A stretch of 64,000 nt of DNA from Paenibacillus xylanexedens (GCF_017874615.1 NZ_JAGIKV010000006.1:62001-126000); one strand, 5' to 3'. Counted from the stretch's first letter, positions 17,958 through 26,827 are shown. Notes: a model not told the origin generated them from the sequence alone. A program made the numbers and translations.

Positions 17958-18542
17958 GTGGAAAGTCCAGATCAAGATACCATACTGCCCGAATCTATAG
18001 ATGAAAAATACTGGCATGCCATCATCCACAACGATAATTCTTATGATGGAACGTTCTTTTACGGTGTGCAAACAACGGGGATCTTTTGCCGACCTTCCTG
18101 TAAGTCCAGAGCACCCAAAGCTGAAAATGTGCTGATATTTCAACATGTTGAAGAAGCCTTGGCACGAAAGTTCAGACCCTGCAAACGTTGTAAACCAACA
18201 GGCGAGCGTGTACCTGATCAGGAGTGGATATACGGGATCACGGATTACATCGAACAGCATTACGCCGAACCTCTAACCTTGGATGTCCTTGCCACCGTAA
18301 GTCATGGCAGTCCTTATCATCTGCATCGTGTGTTCAAGCGGATTACAGGCCGCACACCGGTTCAATATATTCAGGATAAACGAATTACCGAAGCCCGGAA
18401 GTTGCTTGAACATACCGGACTTACCGTCACCGATATTGGCCGCCATGTCGGTATACCTAACTCAGCTTATTTCATTACTGTATTTCGCAAACACACAGGT
18501 CTCACACCTGCATACTACCGCGAAAGGCATGAGAACTTATGA
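17958..18542 (+). CDS. adaA: AdaA-type methylphosphotriester DNA methyltransferase/AraC activator
   Basis: Self-methylating repair protein and transcription activator of the adaptive response (194 residues). The N-terminal Ada zinc module has Cys44 and Cys48 (GIFCRPSCKSR) and Cys75/Cys78 (FRPCKRCKP); one of the first pair accepts methyl from DNA methylphosphotriesters. An AraC helix-turn-helix follows at about residues 90-190 (YIEQHYAEPLTLDVLATVSH and DIGRHVGIPNSAYF). I choose GTG 17958 because TATAAT lies only 19 bp upstream and AGGTGA precedes it; longer ORF starts would lie upstream of the promoter. The stop overlaps the next gene by 4 bp. Confidence 0.88.
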   Translation: MESPDQDTILPESIDEKYWHAIIHNDNSYDGTFFYGVQTTGIFCRPSCKSRAPKAENVLIFQHVEEALARKFRPCKRCKPTGERVPDQEWIYGITDYIEQHYAEPLTLDVLATVSHGSPYHLHRVFKRITGRTPVQYIQDKRITEARKLLEHTGLTVTDIGRHVGIPNSAYFITVFRKHTGLTPAYYRERHENL

Positions 18543-19357
18543 AGACAAATCTTACTTACAAAGTACCCAAAACGTTACTCAACAAGGGGACAGGGTTCCT
18601 TAATGGCTATACACATACGCTGAATCCTTACACAGGCTGCGCCTTCGGTTGTTCCTATTGTTATGTCAGACAGATGCCTGTCTCCTTATTTCGCAAAGAG
18701 GATTGGGGAAGCTGGGTCGATGTGAAACAAGAGGCCTCCCGAGTATTCGCCAAAGAGTTGCAACGTGCCCTGACCAAAGGAAAAGTCACTCTGTTCATGT
18801 CATCCAGTACCGACCCGTATCAACCCGCCGAATACAAGGAGTGTATCACGCGTTCATTGCTTGAAACGATGGTACAGCATCCGCCCGATTTTGTATTAGT
18901 CCAAACCCGCAGTCCACTCGTTACACGGGATATAGATCTGCTACAGCAGTTAGGTGACCGGGTTCGGGTCAGCATGACGGTGGAGACGGATCTAGACGAT
19001 ATGCGCAAGCATTTCAGTCCTTCCGCTCCCCCGATTGCAGGCCGATTACGTGCACTGGAACAGTTGCGGGATGCCGGAATACCCACGCAGGTTGCGATTG
19101 CTCCCGTATTACCCAGCAGTGAACAGTTTGTAGCCATCTTGAGACCTCTGGTTCAGCGTGTATGCATTGACGATTATTTCATGGGCGATGGCAGCGAGGG
19201 CAAGCGAACCCGGCGACTCGGCATGGAGTCGCTCTATCAGCAAGTGGGGATGGAGCATTGGTATCATCCAGATGCGTATCAGACTGTAGTTCAGCGGATG
19301 AAAGACTATTTCGCCGAAGATGAGATTTGGATCAGTCAGGCGGGATTTGAGCCATAA
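18539..19357 (+). CDS. SPL-family radical SAM protein
   Basis: Radical SAM enzyme (272 residues) of the spore photoproduct lyase/Rv2578c-like group. NPYTGCAFGCSYCYVRQM at about residues 29-46 holds the CxxxCxxC cluster ligands Cys34, Cys38 and Cys41. FMSSSTDPYQPAEYKECITR is the second hallmark of the group, and VRVSMTVETDLDDMRKHFSP a third. ATGA overlap with adaA means translational coupling and suggests a DNA-repair or nucleic-acid role. True SplB proteins are longer (about 340 residues), so photoproduct repair is not established. It ends 5 bp before repeat copy B. Confidence 0.85.
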   Translation: MKTNLTYKVPKTLLNKGTGFLNGYTHTLNPYTGCAFGCSYCYVRQMPVSLFRKEDWGSWVDVKQEASRVFAKELQRALTKGKVTLFMSSSTDPYQPAEYKECITRSLLETMVQHPPDFVLVQTRSPLVTRDIDLLQQLGDRVRVSMTVETDLDDMRKHFSPSAPPIAGRLRALEQLRDAGIPTQVAIAPVLPSSEQFVAILRPLVQRVCIDDYFMGDGSEGKRTRRLGMESLYQQVGMEHWYHPDAYQTVVQRMKDYFAEDEIWISQAGFEP

Positions 19358-19362
19358 ATGGC

Positions 19363-19447
19363 TATATAAGTTGAACTAAAGAATATTTACACTGGACACT
19401 CCAATGACCGAACAACCTTCCGATCGCTGTTATCCCCAGATTTTTTT
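19363..19447. repeat. palindromic repeat element, copy B (left arm only)
   Basis: TATATAAGTTGAACTAAA starts this copy, followed by GAATATTTACACT, AACCTTCCGATCGCTG and TTATCCCCAGATTTTTTT, nearly identical to the left arm of copy A and in the same orientation. The right arm is absent; a terminator hairpin follows directly. Copies A and B bracket adaA and the radical SAM gene. Confidence 0.8.
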
Positions 19448-19454
19448 GATTTAA

Positions 19455-19497
19455 TAAAAAATAGCCCCTTTCCTTGTTTGAAGGAAAAGGGGCTATT
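19455..19497 (-). terminator. intrinsic terminator of the LacI-Gfo/Idh-ThuA cassette
   Basis: AATAGCCCCTTTCCTT and its near-perfect complement form a 16 bp stem around GTTTG. On the minus strand TTTTTTATTAAA follows. It can also stop plus-strand transcripts from the radical SAM gene, although no U-tract follows in that direction. Confidence 0.85.
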
Positions 19498-19525
19498 CGT
19501 TATGACATAAGGCATAATGGCTATC

Positions 19526-20632
19526 TTATTTATCCAATGTATACAATGGCAGATCCACTGGCAATGCAGCCGGGCGCTGACACGAGCTTTTCATCTGGTA
19601 GAACGTCTGTTCATCTGATGAATCGTGGAATGCCCACATGGCCTCAAGTACGTGGTATGCCAGTTCCCCACTCGCACGGTGTGCACGTCCACTATGTGCT
19701 GCATAGGCCATATCTGCCACACCGATGCCGCGTGTATTTTCCTGATATCCTGGGAGAAGCGGAACTTCCGTCCATTCATGTTCACCCAGCAAGCGGTAAC
19801 GAACTGGACCGCCGAAGGTATTGGGATCAGGTACCTGCAATGTACCGTGCGTGCCATATATCTCAATCGGTGGCAATGCACTTCCGCCAAATACGTCAAA
19901 ACTTGTAATTAGTGTGCCAATGGCCCCCTGTTCAAACTGTAACAGACCGGTAACATGAGTAGGAATTTCGACGGGAACCGTCTGACCCCTCTTTTTCTCA
20001 CTCGTAATCGTCCGTTCTTCCATGGCTTTACCTGTCATACCTGCAATTGACTTGATCGGTCCCATTAGTTGAACCAATGCGGTGAGATAGTACGGACCCA
20101 TGTCAAACATTGGCCCACCGCCTGACGCGTAATAAAACTCCGGATCTGGGTGCCAGTGCTCATGACCACGGCTCATCATAAATGCCGTCGCCGCCACCGG
20201 CTTGCCGATTACCCCTTCCTCCACCAATTGAAGTGAAGTCTGGATGCCTGAACCGAAGAACGTTTCTGGTGCACAGCCCACGAGCAATCCTTTACGCTTC
20301 GCTGTTTCGAGCACGGCCTGCCCTTCTTCACGGGTAACCGCGAGCGGTTTTTCTACATACACATGTTTGCCAGATTCAAGCGCCCGCAAGCATACATCCG
20401 CATGAACGGAAGGAATCGTCAGGTTGATGATCAGCTCAATCTCGGGATCAGCCAAGATTTCGTCGACGCTGTATACGTTAGGCACGTTATAGGCTGCTGC
20501 CTGCTCCTCGGCACGTTTACGGTCGAGATCCGCAACAGCAACAAGTTCCAGCACCTCGAACCGGTGACAGTTTTCCATATAAATACCGCTGATTTTACCG
20601 CAGCCAATAATGCCTACTTTCATTGTTTTCAT
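19526..20632 (-). CDS. Gfo/Idh/MocA-family oxidoreductase
   Basis: Sugar dehydrogenase-like enzyme (368 residues). KVGIIGCGKISGIYMENCHR is the Rossmann GxGxxx motif; LESGKHVYVEKPLAVTREEG carries EKP at about residues 96-98; GGGPMFDMGPYYLTALVQLMG is the C-terminal-domain D-x-G-x-Y signature. It closes a minus-strand cassette after ThuA and a second oxidoreductase, 96 bp downstream of the ThuA gene. Pairing two such dehydrogenases with ThuA points to oxidation of a sugar or glycoside to a keto form, an inference from known ThuA/ThuB and keto-sugar systems. Confidence 0.88.
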   Translation of the reverse strand: MKTMKVGIIGCGKISGIYMENCHRFEVLELVAVADLDRKRAEEQAAAYNVPNVYSVDEILADPEIELIINLTIPSVHADVCLRALESGKHVYVEKPLAVTREEGQAVLETAKRKGLLVGCAPETFFGSGIQTSLQLVEEGVIGKPVAATAFMMSRGHEHWHPDPEFYYASGGGPMFDMGPYYLTALVQLMGPIKSIAGMTGKAMEERTITSEKKRGQTVPVEIPTHVTGLLQFEQGAIGTLITSFDVFGGSALPPIEIYGTHGTLQVPDPNTFGGPVRYRLLGEHEWTEVPLLPGYQENTRGIGVADMAYAAHSGRAHRASGELAYHVLEAMWAFHDSSDEQTFYQMKSSCQRPAALPVDLPLYTLDK

Positions 20633-20728
20633 ACCTGGGGCTCCCTTCGCCGTGGATCAGAAATGGTTTATCCATTGAGGATGAATGGTTAACACTGAAG
20701 TTACGTTTGCAATCAAACTACAATCTCA

Positions 20729-21454
20729 TTAGTTCTGGTTGTCCGCCATACCTGTGTACACTTCGGTTGATGCACTTACTCGACTCTTGGCAAGTTCTTT
20801 GCCTGCTGCTGTCCATTTGAATCCACTGCGCATCATTTCAGTCACGGGTTTCATGTCTACAATGTCTGCATGATGTCCCAGTGAGTTGTAGAATACCCGT
20901 CCTGCGCCCCAGCGTTTCGTCCAGACAACAGGCATATCTACGGGTCCATTCGCTGCATGCGGACCAGTCACCACTGGGAAACGAGTTGTTGCCAGCACTT
21001 CCACTGCCGGGTCTACGTGCAGGTAGTACTGTTCACTTTTCACCTGAAAATCTTCAATATGATCCAATAACGGGCTAGAGCCACGCTTCATGTTCACCAT
21101 ATACTCCACCCCATCGTTGCCTGGATGAGCAACCCATTGTCCACCCGTCATAAACTGCCAGTCTACATTATTTCGGAAGGCATCACACATCCCGCCATGA
21201 AGACCAGCCAAGCCCACACCGCTCTGGACAGCCGCTGATACGTTATTGACGAGTTCTTGCTCAATCTGTCCCATTGTCCACAACGGCACGATCAGATCCA
21301 GACCTAGCAGCTTCTCGGCATCCGCATAAGACTCCAACGTATTTGAGACTTCAACCTCAAACTGCTCTTCCTTCAAGATACGCTCAAATATCGCTGCTAC
21401 CTGCTCCGGTTCATGTCCATCCCAGCCGCCCCATACAATCAGTGCTTTACTCAT
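20729..21454 (-). CDS. ThuA domain-containing protein
   Basis: Glutamine amidotransferase-like fold protein (241 residues) of the ThuA (trehalose utilisation) family. KALIVWGGWDGHEPEQVAAI opens the domain, and LHGGMCDAFRNNVDWQFMTGGQWVAHPG is the conserved ThuA signature at about residues 84-111. VWTKRWGAGRVFYNSLGHHADIVD closes it. ThuA proteins work beside Gfo/Idh dehydrogenases in disaccharide and keto-sugar catabolism, matching both neighbours. The enzymatic step is not established for this copy. No strong ribosome site is visible (GCGAGTG), so its translation may be coupled to the upstream gene. Confidence 0.88.
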   Translation of the reverse strand: MSKALIVWGGWDGHEPEQVAAIFERILKEEQFEVEVSNTLESYADAEKLLGLDLIVPLWTMGQIEQELVNNVSAAVQSGVGLAGLHGGMCDAFRNNVDWQFMTGGQWVAHPGNDGVEYMVNMKRGSSPLLDHIEDFQVKSEQYYLHVDPAVEVLATTRFPVVTGPHAANGPVDMPVVWTKRWGAGRVFYNSLGHHADIVDMKPVTEMMRSGFKWTAAGKELAKSRVSASTEVYTGMADNQN

Positions 21455-21524
21455 CGTTTATTCACTCGCTTTCGCCTAGTTTAGTTGTGTTCAACCCTAT
21501 TTCTGACGTCACTGTTTTGCTTGC

Positions 21525-22697
21525 TCACATCTCTTCAAGCGTCACCCAGCGCCGTTCTGTTACCGAACGTTCTACCGCTTCCAGTACAGCCTGACAAGCG
21601 ACCCCATCGTGGAAACTTGGTGATGGTTGTCGTCCTTCAGAGATCGCTGTCACCAGCTCCAACATTTCATGTGTGAACGTGTGCTCGAATCCAATTGTAT
21701 GTCCGGCAGGCCACCAGGCTTCGGCATATTTATGTGCCGGATCGGTCGCCAGTACACGGCGGAATCCCTGTACGTCCTCTTCATCCTTTGTGAAATATAC
21801 TTCCAGTTCGTTCATCCGCTCAAAATCAAATCGTACACTGCCGAGACTGCCGTTAATCTCAAACGAGTTCGTACTCCGATGCCCTGCTGCAAAGCGTGTA
21901 GCCTCGAAGCTGCCCAGCGCCCCTCCTGCGAATCGTGCCAGGAACAACGTAGCGTCGTCGACGGTCACTTCTCCTTTCGGTGCATCCGCATTCGAACTGC
22001 CCTTTGCACTCAGCCCGGTCATCTCGGCTGCAAGCGGACGCTCTTTGATGAAGGTTTCGCTCATACCGATGACTTCCTGGAATTCACCAACAAGGAAACG
22101 AGCCAAGTCGATTAAATGCGCACCCAGATCCCCATGGGAACCGGAGCCAGCCACTTCTTTTTGCAAACGCCATACGAGCGGGAACGAAGGGTCCATGATC
22201 CAGTCCTGCAGGAAAAATGCACGGAAATGATAGATTTTACCCAGTCGTCCGCTCTCCACCAGATCCTTCGCTAATTGCACCGCTGGTGAGAAACGATAGT
22301 TGAACCCGACCATATGAGCGACTCCAGCATCCTCTGCTGCCTGAAGCATCTCACGCGAATCCGCAAGCGACAGGGCCAGTGGTTTCTCACAAAACAGATG
22401 TTTGCCCTGACGAGCTGCTTCCAACGCAATTTCCTTATGGGCATCACTTGGCGCGTTAATATCAATCAGATCGATATCATCCCGCTTCACCAGTTCGCGC
22501 CAATCCGTTACACTTTCGGACCAGCCGAACTGATTCGCTGCCTCCTGCACTCCCTGCTCGTTACGTCCACAGATCACAGACATCTCAGGCTGCAGCGGAG
22601 CAGACGGGAAAAACATCGGCAGACTGCGATAGGCATTACTGTGGGCCTTCCCCATAAATTTGTATCCAACCATTCCGACACGAAGACGATTTGACAT
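21525..22697 (-). CDS. Gfo/Idh/MocA-family oxidoreductase
   Basis: NAD(P)-dependent oxidoreductase (390 residues from the chosen start). LRVGMVGYKFMGKAHSNAYR is the dinucleotide-binding motif, with GKAHSNAY typical of the inositol dehydrogenase-like subgroup. GKHLFCEKPLALS contains EKP, and GSHGDLGAHLIDLARFLVGE supplies the catalytic-domain motif. ATG 22697 has GGAGG 8 bases upstream; the ATG two codons earlier is too close. It follows the LacI gene by 54 bp and precedes ThuA by 70 bp, so all four are probably co-transcribed. Confidence 0.9.
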   Translation of the reverse strand: MSNRLRVGMVGYKFMGKAHSNAYRSLPMFFPSAPLQPEMSVICGRNEQGVQEAANQFGWSESVTDWRELVKRDDIDLIDINAPSDAHKEIALEAARQGKHLFCEKPLALSLADSREMLQAAEDAGVAHMVGFNYRFSPAVQLAKDLVESGRLGKIYHFRAFFLQDWIMDPSFPLVWRLQKEVAGSGSHGDLGAHLIDLARFLVGEFQEVIGMSETFIKERPLAAEMTGLSAKGSSNADAPKGEVTVDDATLFLARFAGGALGSFEATRFAAGHRSTNSFEINGSLGSVRFDFERMNELEVYFTKDEEDVQGFRRVLATDPAHKYAEAWWPAGHTIGFEHTFTHEMLELVTAISEGRQPSPSFHDGVACQAVLEAVERSVTERRWVTLEEM

Positions 22698-22751
22698 GGT
22701 CATTTCCTCCTTTGGAATAATAAAAAGTCTTTCAATTTGTGTACCAATAAA

Positions 22752-23801
22752 CTATTGACGGATAGAAGAAGCACGGATGATCAGTTCGGTAGGCAACAAC
22801 GCTCTCGCAGATTCGGTTACCGCTACATCAGAGTTATTCGCTTTATGTGTATCACCCACAGACCCATGCATAAGCTTCGATACTGCAAGTTCACCCATTT
22901 CGAAAAATGGAACCCTGACGCTGCTCAGCGGCGGAACCGCCATCTCGGCGGCATCGGAGTCGTCATAACCCACAAATGCCGGAAAATCCGCAGGCTCTAT
23001 TCCCCGCTCACGTAAACCATGCATGACACCAATGGCCATCCGGTCATTGGCCGCAAATACAGCATCAATCTCATGTAGGCGATCTGCTACAATCGCTGCC
23101 GCCTCAATGCCACTTCTTCTACTATAATTCCCTTTAAGCAATAGACTCGGCTCCAGCTCCATACCTGCTTCTTGCAGGCCAAGACGAACGCCTTCCATTC
23201 GCTCCTGGCTGTTGGAATAGCTGTCTGGACCATTGAGAAAAGCGATTTTGCGATACCCCTGATCCGTAAGATGACGTATGGCAAGTCTGCTTCCTTCCAC
23301 ATGATCCGCATCCACTTCCGTAAACGATTGGCCCTCAAAATGCTGATTCATGACACAGAATGGGTGTCCTTCCTGATGAAGTTGCTGCATGGCCGCCAGT
23401 TCTTCATGATCATCTCTGGCACCAAGGATAATGCAAGCGTCCACTTTCTGACGCCGGAACAAATCCGTATAATTCATCACTTCACCGGGTGTTCGGAACA
23501 TAACCAACAGGTCCATGCTATTGTCTCTGGCTTTGCTTCCAATCCCACTCAGCATTTCCGAGAAGAAATACGCCGAGAACAGATGCGCCTTCGGAACATA
23601 AGGTAATACCACGCCAAGGTTTCCGCTTTTACTTCTGGCAAAACTGCGAGCAAGCGCGCTGGGCACATAGCCTAACTGTTCGGAAGCTTCAAGAACCTTG
23701 CGGCGTGTCTCTTCTTTAATAGGGCCTACCCCATTAAGCACCCGGGAGACCGTCGCCTCGGAAACACCCGCAAGATCAGCCACTTCTTTACGAGATGCCA
23801 T
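22752..23801 (-). CDS. LacI-family transcriptional regulator of the ThuA/oxidoreductase cassette
   Basis: Repressor of 349 residues. MASRKEVADLAGVSEATVSR is the helix-turn-helix and the hinge is SALARSFARSKSGNLGVVLP. The ligand-binding core includes VDACIILGARDDHEELAAMQ, AVFAANDRMAIGVMHGLRER and FVGYDDSDAAEMAVPPLSSV. I chose ATG 23801: AAGGAGG precedes it by 8 bases, and an upstream GTG lies inside that ribosome site. It leads its operon, and its promoter overlaps a perfect 16 bp palindrome, so negative autoregulation is very likely. Confidence 0.9.
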   Translation of the reverse strand: MASRKEVADLAGVSEATVSRVLNGVGPIKEETRRKVLEASEQLGYVPSALARSFARSKSGNLGVVLPYVPKAHLFSAYFFSEMLSGIGSKARDNSMDLLVMFRTPGEVMNYTDLFRRQKVDACIILGARDDHEELAAMQQLHQEGHPFCVMNQHFEGQSFTEVDADHVEGSRLAIRHLTDQGYRKIAFLNGPDSYSNSQERMEGVRLGLQEAGMELEPSLLLKGNYSRRSGIEAAAIVADRLHEIDAVFAANDRMAIGVMHGLRERGIEPADFPAFVGYDDSDAAEMAVPPLSSVRVPFFEMGELAVSKLMHGSVGDTHKANNSDVAVTESARALLPTELIIRASSIRQ

Positions 23802-23859
23802 GAATTTCACCTCCTTCTAGCTCACCTATTAATGATGTAATAATTAAAAATCGATATTT

Positions 23860-23875
23860 ATGTACGCGCGTACAT
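23860..23875. promoter_or_regulatory. perfect 16 bp operator palindrome for the second LacI regulator
   Basis: ATGTACGCGCGTACAT is its own reverse complement with a central CpG, as in LacI-family operators. It begins right at the -10 hexamer and should cover the transcription start, so bound repressor would block initiation. Confidence 0.8.
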
Positions 23876-23902
23876 TTTCTCATGCCATGTAACCGTTGTC
23901 AA
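23874..23902 (-). promoter_or_regulatory. sigma-A promoter of the lacI-oxidoreductase-thuA operon
   Basis: On the minus strand a consensus TTGACA (23902-23897) is followed after 17 bp by GAAAAT (23879-23874), whose last two bases fall within the operator palindrome. Confidence 0.75.
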
Positions 23903-23912
23903 TGCTTTTAAC

Positions 23913-23953
23913 ACAAAAAAGATGAGGAATGGATTGAACCCATTCCCCATCCT
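23913..23953 (-). terminator. intrinsic terminator of glpX
   Basis: GGATGGGGAATGG and CCATTCCTCATC pair on the minus strand around TTCAAT, followed by TTTTTTG. It insulates glpX from the LacI promoter, which starts about 10 bp further on. Confidence 0.88.
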
Positions 23954-23975
23954 TTTAACTACTAATAAGGATCAA

Positions 23976-25058
23976 TTACAACGTCGTTGTAACGCCAAGA
24001 TCAACGGAGGATTGACTAAACTCAGCCTGCTCCATTGTTTTCGCATGACTCGGAATGCGATACGAGGGTTCTGGCGTGAATTGGAGCTGTCTTACTTTGT
24101 GCAGCACTTCTTTGTTCGGCAGAAAGTGTTGGGAACGAATAAACCGAATTGTTTTGGTTTTGGCACGCATAACAATCGAATCGGTCTCGGCCCGATCATC
24201 CGCAAGATATCGTACCCCTCCCAGAATCTCACCTGGCGTCACACCTGTTGCGGCAAAAATGACATCCTCTGTGCCGATCATATCCTGCATCGTTAACACT
24301 TTGTAAGGATTATCGATCCCCATCTGCAAGCAGCGCTGGAATTCGTCTGCGTTGGCAGGCATCAGACGACCTTGGATCTCACCCCCAAGGCAAGATAGCG
24401 CTGCGGCAGCCAGCACACCTTCTGGCGCTCCTCCAGATCCGACATACAGATCAATGCCCGCCTCCGGGAAGGCCGGTGCCATCGCACCCGCAACATCACC
24501 GTCACTGAGAAACTTGATCCGTACGCCAACCTTGCGTAGCGTCTTGATGGTACTCTCGTGTCGCACACGATCCAGAATCATCACAGTGAGGTCCGAGATG
24601 TTTTTGTTCAATGCGGCAGCGGCTTTCTCCAGTGTGACTTCAACCGGGTCTTCAATGCTGACCTTGCCTACAAGCGCAGGCCCTACCGCCAGTTTCTCCA
24701 TATACATGTCCGGTGCGTGGAGCAGGTTACCTTTTCCCGCCACTGCAATAACCGATAGAGCGTTGTTTAGTCCTTTGGCCACGATTTCTGTACCTTCGAG
24801 CGGGTCTACAGCCACGTCAACCTCAGGCCCCTCAGCGTTGCCTACTTCCTCGCCGATGTACAACATGGGTGCTTCATCCATTTCTCCTTCACCGATTACC
24901 ACCGTGCCGCGAATGGACACGGAATCGAACATGGCGCGCATGGCCAAAGTAGCCGCTTCATCTGCACTGTTCTTGTCGCCTCGTCCCATCCAGGGTGCTG
25001 AAGCTAACGCAGCCAATTCTGTTACTCTGACAATTTCCAACGCCAGTTCGCGTTCCAT
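23976..25058 (-). CDS. glpX: class II fructose-1,6-bisphosphatase
   Basis: Gluconeogenic phosphatase converting fructose 1,6-bisphosphate to fructose 6-phosphate (360 residues). MERELALEIVRVTELAALAS then APWMGRGDKNSADEAA, VVIGEGEMDEAPMLYIGEE and VAVDPLEGTEIVAKG are GlpX metal and substrate motifs (Asp, Glu, DPLEGT). The C-terminal 35-40 residues after the HFLPNKEVLHKV region extend beyond the common length of about 320-330. ATG 25058 is preceded by AGGAAGTGGG; an upstream in-frame ATG eleven codons earlier lacks the family start. It is monocistronic, with its own terminator. Sedoheptulose bisphosphatase activity is also possible in this family. Confidence 0.93.
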   Translation of the reverse strand: MERELALEIVRVTELAALASAPWMGRGDKNSADEAATLAMRAMFDSVSIRGTVVIGEGEMDEAPMLYIGEEVGNAEGPEVDVAVDPLEGTEIVAKGLNNALSVIAVAGKGNLLHAPDMYMEKLAVGPALVGKVSIEDPVEVTLEKAAAALNKNISDLTVMILDRVRHESTIKTLRKVGVRIKFLSDGDVAGAMAPAFPEAGIDLYVGSGGAPEGVLAAAALSCLGGEIQGRLMPANADEFQRCLQMGIDNPYKVLTMQDMIGTEDVIFAATGVTPGEILGGVRYLADDRAETDSIVMRAKTKTIRFIRSQHFLPNKEVLHKVRQLQFTPEPSYRIPSHAKTMEQAEFSQSSVDLGVTTTL

Positions 25059-25749
25059 TTTTCCCACTTCCTTTCCAATTTCCAAAAGCATAACGTGAAA
25101 GCGGTACTAAATCCATCGCAAATCCATATGAAATTGATCTATAATCGGCGTAGTAGCGCCTTTTTAACGATTCATCCCTTATTTATCCAATTAATATATT
25201 GATCGATTTCGCTCCTTTTTTCGACTGGTTTTAAGAGTCCAATCCTCCTGATTTCTCACCTGAAATATTAATTTTAATTTTCATTTTCCGCTCTAAAACT
25301 AAATAATTCAACATGGTGGATTAACACATCCGTTTCATGCGCAAAAAGTTCTTTTAACATGAGGTATATACAACTTATTTACTGATTATTAAGAACTTAA
25401 CGCTATCTAACAAACTACGAACGAAAACGATTTTCGGCTGACTGTCCAAACGTAGAAATAAACTAATAAATTGTATTGATGATCCTTGAGATCAGGCTAT
25501 TACCTTCACGATTATTGAGCAAAATATTCCTGTTAATTATGTATTAATCAGGCCTTTAACTTTTGCTAAAGCCATAGATGCAGCTTATGAAGGTCATCGA
25601 AAATAATAAGTTTACATAATATTTGTTATGTATTAACCTTCGCCAATTTCTTCATTTTATGATTCAACGGTTCTGGCAAAACATGAAAAAGCCCGAAAGA
25701 GTTCTGCTCAATAGCATTTTTCTCCCAAGCTTTTCACTCGATGATCCAG
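25059..25749. other. long AT-rich intergenic region between glpX and paiA
   Basis: About 690 bp without an intact gene. On the minus strand TTAAAA and TATAGA, 18 bp apart near 25140-25170, may be the glpX promoter. A short plus-strand coding remnant lies at 25490-25606. The rest shows no clear structure to me. Confidence 0.5.
25490..25606 (+). pseudogene. possible 3' remnant of a decayed gene
   Basis: A 38-codon open stretch after a TGA reads DQAITFTIIEQNIPVNYVLI then RPLTFAKAIDAAYEGHRK and ends at a double TAA. The composition is protein-like (amphipathic, charged C-terminus), unlike the flanking AT-rich sequence, and there is no start or ribosome site. I do not recognise the family. Confidence 0.25.
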
Positions 25750-26268
<519 letters not shown>

Positions 26269-26301
26269 CTATATTCACGTTCCTTTATCAAGTTAATCGT
26301 T

Positions 26302-26364
26302 TGTTGCAAATGCACTAAAAAAGGGTTACATTGAATTTAGCTCAATTTTGTTGTATTTGCAACA
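26302..26364. repeat. spaced inverted repeat between paiA and the yczE-like gene
   Basis: TGTTGCAAAT (26302-26311) and its exact complement ATTTGCAACA (26355-26364) are 43 bp apart. Between them ATTGA and TCAAT form a smaller dyad. The interval lies in a divergent promoter region and may hold paired regulator sites. Confidence 0.5.
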
Positions 26365-26385
26365 TAATATTGAAAAAGAGGTTGA

Positions 26386-26805
26386 ATGAATTTGAAATAT
26401 GTACTTTTTGTCGCAGGTATTCTCATCTTAACACTTGGCATCTCCCTTACCATCCAATCTGAACTGGGCACCTCACCGTTTGATGCACTTCTGGTAGGGC
26501 TGTCCCATCATGTGGGGCTTTTACAGACCAATTTTGCACCCATTCCGATTGACCGCTTAACATTAATCTTGCATGAAATCACTCAAACACCCTTATTTGT
26601 ATCGAGAACATTCATTTACCTTGTATTTTTAATTCTGGCGTTTCTGCTCAGTGGACCGATCGGGCTTGGAACGTTGATAACCGTATGTTGTGCAGGTGTG
26701 CTTCTTCAGTTCATCATGGGCCATACGAAAAGGATAATAGATCACATATTAACAGACATGGATACATCGTCACATACTACAAGTGAAAAAGAACATTCCG
26801 TCTAA
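26386..26805 (+). CDS. YczE/YitT-like membrane protein, about half length
   Basis: Integral membrane protein (139 residues). MNLKYVLFVAGILILTLGIS plus LTIQSELGTSPFDALLVGLSHHVG matches the start of a YczE half (GxGxxLxIxxxLGxxPxDxLxxGL), and FLILAFLLSGPIGLGTLITVCCAGVLLQF matches its end. A stretch of about 30 residues between them (LLQTNFAPIPIDRLTLILHE and on) is not typical. YczE proteins normally have about 200 residues with two such halves, so this is either an internally deleted gene or a single-repeat variant. B. subtilis YczE influences surfactin production; function here is unknown. AAGAGG lies before the ATG. Confidence 0.65.
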   Translation: MNLKYVLFVAGILILTLGISLTIQSELGTSPFDALLVGLSHHVGLLQTNFAPIPIDRLTLILHEITQTPLFVSRTFIYLVFLILAFLLSGPIGLGTLITVCCAGVLLQFIMGHTKRIIDHILTDMDTSSHTTSEKEHSV

Positions 26806-26827
26806 TCGGTGTACACCTTCTACACCA

